From NCBI RefSeq assembly GCF_023101765.2, contig NC_064232.1, positions 5,091,933 through 5,155,932 on the forward strand: 64,000 nt of DNA. The letters are read 5' to 3'. The position numbers were made by a program, and so were the translations under genes. A model generated the notes under the pieces. The model searched no databases. It saw only the letters and a list, made by a program, of their open reading frames with translations, and was not told the origin of the DNA. The stretch comes from Spodoptera frugiperda (taxonomy: Eukaryota > Arthropoda > Insecta > Lepidoptera > Noctuidae). Shown here piece by piece: positions 57,061-64,000 of the stretch (positions within the stretch are counted from its first letter, which is position 1; every line of letters begins with the position of its first letter).

Positions 57061-57277
57061 GACTGCACGGGTGGTGCGGTGGCTGGGCAACTGGCTGCCA
57101 CGCAACGGGTAGCGGGTTCGATTCCCGCACGGAGCAACTCTTTGTGTGATCTACAAATTGTTGTTTCGGGTCTGGGTGTCATGTGTAGGTATGTGAACTT
57201 GTATATTTGTAAACGCACCTACAACACAGGAGAAAATCCTAGTGTGGGGCAAGGTTTTTTAAAATAATAAAAAAAAT
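57061..57277 (+). mobile_element. SINE B copy
   Basis: tRNA-like head (GGTGGTGCGGTGGCTGGGCA, B box GGGTTCGATTCCCGC), body ACTCTTTGTGTGATCTACAA and GGTCTGGGTGTCATGTG, A-rich end. Fragments of this family are at 5403-5542 (-) and 7225-7345 (-). Confidence 0.7.
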
Positions 57278-57283
57278 ATATAA

Positions 57284-57372
57284 CTGTCTCGTTGGTCGAG
57301 TGGTCGCAAGTGCGACTGCTAGGCAAGGGCTCCGCGGGTTCGATTCCTGGCTCGAGCAAAGTATTACTTTTT
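57284..57372 (+). mobile_element. SINE A head, truncated
   Basis: CTGTCTCGTTGGTCGAGTGG, GCAAGTGCGACTGCTAGG and GGTTCGATTCCTGGCTCG, breaking off where the piggyBac-like element begins. Confidence 0.7.
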
Positions 57373-57378
57373 TATTAA

Positions 57379-58314
57379 CCGATTCCGTGCGGAAGTCTTT
57401 TTAGCAATCTTTAGTGCCTGGCGTCAAACAAAAATTCTGTGATGCCTCTGAGGCACCAAGCGCCAGAAAGTTTGATGATTCCCCTGGGGAATCATCCGCC
57501 ATGAATTGTCACTTTTAGCTTGTTTTCGTGTTTCTACTTGCTAAAATAATCATTTGACATTGTGTATCTATTGTAGGCAGTCAGTAAATTCGTTCAGTGC
57601 GTTTAAAAGTGACGATCTGTGTGTTTTTATGGAAATGGAAGGTAAGTGACTAATTTATATTAGGGGTCGTAAACCTTTTTGCATTATTTCATGGATTTAT
57701 TTATTCAAGTGTTGTAAAGAATTTATACACGTACCACTTGAGTATGAAAAACACAGCACAGTAAAAAAGCACAGTTAGTATGAAAAACTAGCGGGACAAA
57801 ATTATTTTGTACCAATACCAGAGCAAAGCAGCTTGTCATGATTCTTTGGCGTTAGAAGGATCATTTAAGACATGTCCTAAATTGACTTTTGTCCGTCTAG
57901 TTTATCAAAATATTATACTGTGCGCCAACAATTATGAACGGCGTAGTTTTAAACAATAATCAACCGTATACGCAAGGAAATACGGTACTTCGTAGGCGAA
58001 GGGCCGGCGAACAGCGCACTCTTTGTACGTTTTTAGGCAACAATGAACCTTACGACAAAAGCATTTGATTTTTGAGAAACATTCCAGAAAGTGGGCTGTT
58101 AGAATTATAATCAATAATAAAATGTGTCGGCAACTTGGTTTACACTGATGTCAGCTAATTTGCGAAATTACTTAAAACGAACACTGTCATGATAAGGGTT
58201 AAAGACACTGGCTCGTTTAAGCCGAGTTTTGTAAAGTTTTGTATCCTCTCGGGCACCATACGCCATACAATAGATTTACATGGTGCCTGTGCGGCATCAT
58301 CCGCACGGAAACGG
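57379..58314. mobile_element. piggyBac-like non-autonomous element at TTAA
   Basis: Ends CCGATTCCGTGCGGA and TCCGCACGGAAACGG, with TTAA on both sides (57375-57378 and 58315-58318), the piggyBac target site. Subterminal palindromes include a perfect 23-bp one centred on CCCCTGGGG near 57490. An ATG followed after 13 nt by a good donor (GAAG|GTAAGT, about 57642) may be a remnant 5' exon of its transposase. No transposase domain remains. Confidence 0.65.
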
Positions 58315-58319
58315 TTAAG

Positions 58320-58650
58320 AGCGGAAAATCATCCAATGACTTCTTCCGCGTTGGGCGAGACGAGAGGGAGTGTCAGACTCTTCCTGACTAAAAACCACCC
58401 CGTTCCTACTCCTGCTTTTCGAACCGGAACCCTGGTAAATCCGCAGCTCGGGATCAGCAAAATATTAGGTACTAGGTTTTTCTATTTTTCTCGGTTTTTA
58501 GAAAATTTCTCAATGTTGTGTAAATAATCTTAGAAAGTACATATAACTTGGAAAAAAATAATTGGTACTTTCCGTTGGTAGGTCTCCAACCTGCGCTCAC
58601 ATGCATGAGGAGCGGGCGTCTTAAACCGCCGAGCCACCACGACTATCTCA
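58320..58650. repeat. Family F piece and minus-strand tRNA-derived SINE
   Basis: 58325-58460 has GAAAATCATCCAATGACTTC and AAAAACCACCCCGTTCCTAC. 58517-58640 is the reverse complement of a SINE with head GGTGGCTCGGCGGTTTAAGA, CTCATGCATGTGAGCGCAGG and tail GTACTTTCTAAGATTATT. Confidence 0.55.
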
Positions 58651-58689
58651 TCATAAAATATTTATTTATTTGTTAAACTAAGTGGGCCT

Positions 58690-58962
58690 TTTGAACTCGA
58701 TCTGAGCGATACCATGGCCTCACCAAAAACCGACGTGAAATAACGCTTGCATTGTGTTACCTTGTGTGAGTGAGGTTACTGGATGCCCAAATGCCCCCTT
58801 TCCCTTCCCCAATCTCAGATTCCTAACAACCCTTCAATTCCTAACTCCCAATTCCCAAAAGGCCGGCAACGCACTTCTAATGCATCTGGTGTTTCGGGTA
58901 TCCATGGGCGGTGCCGATTACCTACTTACCATCAGGTGATCCGTCTGTTGGCTTATCAGTAG
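58690..58962 (+). repeat. LINE/SINE tail copy cut by the gypsy LTR
   Basis: Contains GAGCGATACCATGGCCTC, AAAAGGCCGGCAACGCACTT and TTACCATCAGGTGATCCGTC, then stops at 58962 where the LTR begins. Confidence 0.55.
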
Positions 58963-59281
58963 TGTAATTAGACCTCAGGAGGGAATCATAGAATTAAAAG
59001 AATGGGTAAATCAACGCAATAACAATATTTATTAACAATATCAGACACAATTCAATTTATATTAACACCATTACTAACCTTAGCTTATCACGCCGGTACC
59101 TCGTTCAAGACTGACTCTTGTCAGCTACCTCCGAGTGAATGTGAATTTACACTTGACAGTTACAGCGAACGATTCGAAAAATGACACACTGACATAAGCA
59201 AAACCCGACTATAACAAGACCCACTGAATGTTCACTCTATTACAATGTAAATCTACCCTCAACCAGATAAGTATTGTTACA
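58963..59281 (-). repeat. Probable 3' LTR of the gypsy element
   Basis: About 319 bp bounded by TGTAATTAG and ATTGTTACA (minus sense TGTAACAAT ... TAATTACA). A minus-strand AATAAA (about 59023) fits the R region. The second LTR would be outside the window, so the borders rest on the TG/CA ends alone. Confidence 0.45.
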
Positions 59282-59404
59282 GTCGGCCATCCTTCAAGAA
59301 CGAGTCCCTTCGTTTCTTATTATTGCATGAAATTGAGTTTACATTCTATTTATTGACAATAATCTTCAATACAATTCCATATATATACTTACAATATTTT
59401 AAAT

Positions 59405-60255
59405 ATGTTCGCTTATTTTATGGCTTGAGCGATGTGACTGCTACTTCCTTCACTGTCATACCGCTCAACCCGCAATGTCTGAACCACTCATGGGCGGCGA
59501 GTTCATACGCCAATCCTGCCCGGTCCAAACATTCGCTTATCTTATGGCTTGAGCGATGTGACAGCTACTTCCTTCACTGTCATACCGCTCAACCCGCAAT
59601 GTCTGAACCACTCATGGGCGACGAGTTCATACGCCAATCCTGCCCGGTCCAAACATTCGCTTATTTTATGGCTTGAGCGATGTGGCAGCTACTTCCTTCA
59701 CTGTCATACCGCTCAACCCGCAATGTCTGAACCACTCATGGGCGGCGAGTTCATACGCCAATCCTGCCCGGTCCAAACATTCGCTTATTTTATGGCTTGA
59801 GCGATGTGGCAGCTACTTCCTTCACTGTCATACCGCTCAAACCGCAATGTCTGAACCACTCATGGGCGACGAGTTCATACGCCAATCCTGCCCGGTCCAA
59901 ACATTCTCAATCATTCTATTGTATCTATTGCCGAGCGAAGTTAGGTTACTTCCTTCACCATCACTCCGTCTTCGGCAGCGATACTTGAGTCAATCCTGGG
60001 CGGCGAATCCCAACGCCAATCCTGCCCGACTCAAAGTACCCTCACCTATTTCTAAGGGGCAGGTAAGTTCATATACCAGACCTTCTAACGATTTCCACTT
60101 AATCCATAATTGTATCTATTGCCCAACGAAGTAAGGCTACTTCCTTCACCATTACTCCGTCGGCAGCCTTTTATTTTGAGCCACTCTTGAGCGGCGAATC
60201 CCAACGCCAATCCTGCTCGACTCAAAACATCCTCACTTAACATCTCTAAAGGAAT
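59405..60255 (-). repeat. 124-bp tandem repeats in gypsy 3' region
   Basis: Four near-identical 124-bp units begin near 59409, 59531, 59655 and 59779 (marker TTATGGCTTGAGCGATGTG). Two diverged ones follow near 59930 and 60120 (GAAGTAAGGCTACTTCCTTC, GGCGAATCCCAACGCCAATC). They lie between the pol stop and the LTR. Long ORFs here are by-products of a unit length whose frame rotates without stops. Confidence 0.85.
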
Positions 60256-60304
60256 GGCAAGTTTATAGTACCAGATGCCATCTAGCTAATTAATCTCAAT
60301 ATTA

Positions 60305-60440
60305 AGTCACAAATCAAATAATTCAATGATCACAATCAAGTACAACCACATTAGATACAATCCCATTAATTACAATCACATCAAATACAATCACATTAAA
60401 TACAATCTCATTGAATACAATCTCATTAATACAATAATTC
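60305..60440 (-). repeat. Short 15-16 bp tandem repeat next to the pol stop
   Basis: About eight units of the form ACAATCACATTAAAT / ACAATCTCATTGAAT directly 3' of the pol reading frame. Confidence 0.7.
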
Positions 60441-60443
60441 ATT

Positions 60444-63400
60444 TTAATAGATTTCACTCTCATCGTCATTTTCGTCGCTGGACGAGCAAGCAGGGGCATT
60501 AAAACTCAACCACGGATAGATCTTGTCAATAGCAACAATTGATTCGTACTTCGCTCCTTTTCTAGTTAAAGGTGTGTCTACAACTAGGAATCGATCATTT
60601 GGTAGGACTTTCTTTATTCTGTATGGGCCCTGACATTTCGCTTCTAACTTTTTTGATTGGCCCGGCGCCGATACTACAGCCCTCACTATTCTAACTAGAT
60701 TGCCCTCCTTATAATTTGTGGCGTTTTTCCTGTGTTTGTCATACCGAATCTTATTTGTCTCCTGATTTCTTTTAATTCGTTCACTAGCTTCGGATCTAAT
60801 TTCTTGTAAAGTTTTATTACTACCCTCTTCTATGTCATCGATTACGTCATTTAATATGCCTTGGCTCGGGTTCGACACCGTCCTACCCAATAATAACTCA
60901 GTAGGTGTTTTCCTCGTTACATCATGAACAGTAGTGTTAAGTCCTAGCTGAATGTCTGGCAGAAGTTCGTCCCAAGAATTTTTGTTTTTACCGTGAGCCA
61001 TGGACCCAAGAGATGCAAGAATCGTTCGGTTATACCGTTCGACTTGTCCATTTGCTCTCGGTGTGGCAACAGAATTGAGGATGTGTTTTGCACCAATAGA
61101 ATGTACAAACGTCTTAAACTTTTTGCTAGTGAAACTCGTACCTCTGTCGGTTATGAGCCGCGAGGGGGATCCAAAGTAGCTAAAGAGAGTCTTGAATACT
61201 TTTATACTCTCTTTGGTTTTTGTACTTCGAACCGGTGAAATGCTGATGTACTTAGTAAACGCGTCTACTATCACGAGTATGTACGTGTATCCTCGCTTGC
61301 TTCGAGGAAACGGACCCAGGTGGTCCGCATGTAAAGTGTGGAACGGTATCTCTATTTTGGGAATCGGGTGAAGCAACCCCTCTTTGCTTCCCGAAGGTAG
61401 TTTATGGAGAGCACACTCAAGACATGCTGCTACGTATTTTTTTACGAATTTCCGCATCTTCGGGAACCAGAAGAGTGATTTAATTCGGTCCAAGGTTTTC
61501 TCAAACCCGAAGTGTCCCACATCATCGTGGTTGGACTTCAGGAGATGCCAACGCACGCCTTTTGGGACCACCCATCTAGACACATCCTCGCCTAAAATTT
61601 TAAAGACTCGCCCGTTTTTAATTTTGTATTCCTTATGGATACCTGCTATCTTAGAGGTTTCCGGGTCTTCTAGAACATCTTTAATACGTCTGACTTCTTC
61701 GTCAGAGGACTGAACCGTGGAAATCCAGTCCTCTGTACTAATCGACATAATGTCTAGAATGTGAGTATCTTCCGATGGCACTGACACTGGACCCCTACTG
61801 AGTGCATCAACATGCGACATTCTTTCACCAGGACGATACTCAATATCGCAATCAAATTCTAAAAATTGGATCCACCATCTGGATATACGGGGTATGAGAT
61901 CTCTCTTAGTGAACGCGTTGCAGTCGGTTATTATAGTGAACTTCATGCCAATGAGATACGTACGGAATTTATTCAAAGCACAAACGACTGCAAGTGTCTC
62001 GAGCTCGAATGAGTGTAACTTCATCTCATCGGCTGTCGTTTGGCGGCTAAAGTATGCTATTGGTCGCCAGGGATCGGAATCTTTTCTTTGTAATAAGATG
62101 CCTGCAACCCCGAATTTGCTCGCGTCGGTATGCAACTGGGTTTCGGCATCGGGGCTGTACAAGGCCAGAACAGGTCTCTCGGTTAGGTGCTTTTTAATGG
62201 TATCGAAAGATTCCATTTGCACCTTTCCCCAGATCCAAGGTGTATCCTTTTTCAATAGGTTTGTCAAAGGCCTGGCAATTAATGCAAATCCTTTCACAAA
62301 CCTTCTAAAAAAACTTGCGAGTCCCAGAAACCTTCTAACCTCGTGTTGATTTCGAGGAGCAGGAAACTTTGATACTGCTTCAATCTTTTGAATTCCGGGT
62401 CTGATACCGTCTTTATCAATTTCAAATCCAAGGAAATTGATGCGTTCTTGGAAGAATTGACATTTTTCCATCTTAAGAGTTAACCCTGCCTCACGTAGGA
62501 GGGCTAGAACTTCTTCAAGACGTATCAGTCCTTCCTCAAAATCCCTCGACGGTATCAGAATGTCATCCATATATATAACTATGTATCCGACTTTGGTTTT
62601 ACTGAGAATCTTGTGGATCGCTCTCTGGAAAACTGCAGGTGCATTTGCCAACCCGAAGGGCATACGATTATACTCATACTGTCCGTCGGGTGTGACAAAT
62701 GCAGTTTTCTCTTTGGATTGCTCAGCTATAGCAATCTGGTGATAGCCTGAGGCCAAATCAAGAGACGTGAACACAGAATGACCTGAGAGCTGATCTAATA
62801 GGTCATCAATTCTCGGTAAGGGGTAATGATCTCTCTTGGTGCGACTGTTTAGGGCACGATAGTCAACGCAAAGACGTTTTTCTCCCGATTTCTTTTTGAC
62901 CAAGACTATTGGACTGGCATATGGAGAGTTGGACTCTCGCACGATACCATGTTCTATCATGTCAGTGACCATATCCTGAACTAGTTTACGCTCAGAATGA
63001 GGCAACCGGTACGGCCTATAAACAACAGGGGCAGAATCCTTAAGGTGAATTTCCATTTCCGTAGCATTAGTGAAGCCTAAGTCGTGCAAACCGCTAGAGA
63101 AACAGTCCTTATATCTGTCAAGCAATTTAACGCATTGACGGTTTTGATCTACCGTCAACTGATTTCCGCAATTCGGAGTGACAGAGACGTAACTATTCAA
63201 ATCAGTCGCGACACTCAAAACATGTAAGTCTAAATAACTCGAATCTACAACCTGAGCGCGTGTAATGAGCGTGTTCTCTTTGAAGTGTACTGGGTTAGAA
63301 CCGACATTTTGAACTAATAAATGACATTCAGAGTTATGCATTTTATATTCTCCCGGTAAGAGATAGTGCTCATGACCCGCGCAACCTCTTACCGACCCGC

Positions 63401-64000
63401 CTACATAAATATTTCCGGTATAAGCAACATTTGACCTAACAGGTACAGACACCATCTCACCGATGTCCACTGTAACATCACAAGTTGTACACAAATGTAA
63501 TTTAGGATGGGTATCTTGTCCTACCCGCTCAAATATTAGATCTGTTGGAGTTTTAATTATTTTAAGTGTAGGTCTTTCAGTGAAACTATGCCCTAGCAAA
63601 ACATCATAATTAATTAAGTGGTCATCTACAATAAATACCTCGACATCCTTTTCCGAGATACCCTGCACCTCTATGTTCACTAAAGTACGCCCTAGAGGTA
63701 AATATGGTACATTCCCTAACCCTCTTAAATATGGGCTATCAACCCTCTCCCAATTCAATCCTAGTCGTGAAGCATTACTATTACGAATTAGTGTGGCCTC
63801 GCTACCTAAGTCCAACTGGCACACCACAGCAATTCCATTGATATTTGTCATTAGCTTGTACTTGTCGTTACTATTTTTAGTGTAAGAAACCTCGAGGACC
63901 TCTTTATCCTTTGAAGTATTTTTTTGATCTTTTAATCTAGGACAGTGGGAGCTCTCGTGTCCCATAAACTTACAATTATCGCACTTTACTATTGGTTTAG
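60444..64000 (-). CDS. Ty3/gypsy Gag-Pol polyprotein (5' end outside the window)
   Basis: Open from the window edge to the stop at 60444. Upstream of the first Met (63965) the frame continues with KCDNCKFMGHESSHC, a CX2CX4HX4C gag zinc knuckle. Numbering from that Met: protease at about 45-70 with LDLGSEATLI (DLG where DTG/DSG is usual); RT with FTSLDLASGYHQI and YMDD at 465-468; RNase H with TDAS at 613, ELET and HVDALSR; integrase with HHCC zinc site (H813, H818, C848, C851) and D881, D940, E976 (DD35E); C-terminal GPYRIKKVLPNDRF. No chromodomain. No stop or frameshift in about 1180 codons, so the copy may be young. It makes the enzymes for retrotransposition; zinc knuckle and pol are in one frame. 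Confidence 0.92.
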   Translation of the reverse strand, partial: KPIVKCDNCKFMGHESSHCPRLKDQKNTSKDKEVLEVSYTKNSNDKYKLMTNINGIAVVCQLDLGSEATLIRNSNASRLGLNWERVDSPYLRGLGNVPYLPLGRTLVNIEVQGISEKDVEVFIVDDHLINYDVLLGHSFTERPTLKIIKTPTDLIFERVGQDTHPKLHLCTTCDVTVDIGEMVSVPVRSNVAYTGNIYVGGSVRGCAGHEHYLLPGEYKMHNSECHLLVQNVGSNPVHFKENTLITRAQVVDSSYLDLHVLSVATDLNSYVSVTPNCGNQLTVDQNRQCVKLLDRYKDCFSSGLHDLGFTNATEMEIHLKDSAPVVYRPYRLPHSERKLVQDMVTDMIEHGIVRESNSPYASPIVLVKKKSGEKRLCVDYRALNSRTKRDHYPLPRIDDLLDQLSGHSVFTSLDLASGYHQIAIAEQSKEKTAFVTPDGQYEYNRMPFGLANAPAVFQRAIHKILSKTKVGYIVIYMDDILIPSRDFEEGLIRLEEVLALLREAGLTLKMEKCQFFQERINFLGFEIDKDGIRPGIQKIEAVSKFPAPRNQHEVRRFLGLASFFRRFVKGFALIARPLTNLLKKDTPWIWGKVQMESFDTIKKHLTERPVLALYSPDAETQLHTDASKFGVAGILLQRKDSDPWRPIAYFSRQTTADEMKLHSFELETLAVVCALNKFRTYLIGMKFTIITDCNAFTKRDLIPRISRWWIQFLEFDCDIEYRPGERMSHVDALSRGPVSVPSEDTHILDIMSISTEDWISTVQSSDEEVRRIKDVLEDPETSKIAGIHKEYKIKNGRVFKILGEDVSRWVVPKGVRWHLLKSNHDDVGHFGFEKTLDRIKSLFWFPKMRKFVKKYVAACLECALHKLPSGSKEGLLHPIPKIEIPFHTLHADHLGPFPRSKRGYTYILVIVDAFTKYISISPVRSTKTKESIKVFKTLFSYFGSPSRLITDRGTSFTSKKFKTFVHSIGAKHILNSVATPRANGQVERYNRTILASLGSMAHGKNKNSWDELLPDIQLGLNTTVHDVTRKTPTELLLGRTVSNPSQGILNDVIDDIEEGSNKTLQEIRSEASERIKRNQETNKIRYDKHRKNATNYKEGNLVRIVRAVVSAPGQSKKLEAKCQGPYRIKKVLPNDRFLVVDTPLTRKGAKYESIVAIDKIYPWLSFNAPACSSSDENDDESEIY

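Noticed and set aside
59323..60134. Several overlapping plus-strand reading frames of 60-150 codons with repeating protein sequence
   Set aside because: They are produced by the 124-bp tandem repeats; 124 is not a multiple of three and the frames shift from unit to unit. The repeats belong to the gypsy 3' region on the other strand.

Overview
The window is eukaryotic nuclear DNA and reads as a moth or butterfly (Lepidoptera). It has small phase-consistent exons with GT/AG borders in AT-rich introns, a very high load of short mobile elements, several copies of tRNA-headed SINEs of a type I associate with Lepidoptera, and the dispersed LINE/SINE tail (GCCGGCAACGCACTTG / ACCATCAGGTGA) that is common in lepidopteran genomes. 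There are no prokaryotic operons and no CRISPR arrays.

Host genes. (1) Two tandem paralogues on the + strand, gene A (about 3.6-17.0 kb) and gene B (about 23.3-33.1 kb), encode receptor-like proteins. Each has a signal peptide, a run of extracellular modules that are mostly one exon each with usually one key Cys, one membrane helix and a Tyr-containing cytoplasmic tail. Gene B reconstructs without a break as 12 exons (645 residues). Gene A carries an internal 1.8-kb tandem duplication with several decayed exons, but a frame-preserving 14-exon path still gives about 748 residues. I do not recognise the family. (2) A - strand VPS37A homologue (ESCRT-I) lies at 48.6-53.5 kb in three exons (306 residues).

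Mobile elements. A Ty3/gypsy element runs off the right end (58.96-64.0 kb, - strand) with nearly complete pol, tandem repeats in its 3' region and a likely 3' LTR. A second gypsy copy with an internal deletion lies at 42.2-44.7 kb. A 5'-truncated CR1/Jockey-type LINE (35.4-37.9 kb) is inserted in a dispersed repeat (called repeat X here). A Penelope-like GIY-YIG fragment abuts an exon of gene B. Two 1.8-kb TA-flanked transposons in opposite orientation bracket the last two exons of gene B. A decayed DNA transposon (13.5-15.6 kb) separates the last exons of gene A. A hAT-like, a piggyBac-like, a pogo-like and several foldback MITEs are also present, many with target duplications that can be read directly.

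Relations. The A and B paralogues are nearly identical at their ends, including adjacent non-coding DNA (about 230 bp upstream plus exon 1; the membrane exon, its flanking intron and the tail exon), yet their middle extracellular exons have little visible similarity. That mosaic pattern is the most interesting biology here. The other noteworthy structures are the inverted transposon pair, two hairpin MITEs with opposite arm deletions, and intronic elements packed against gene B splice acceptors.
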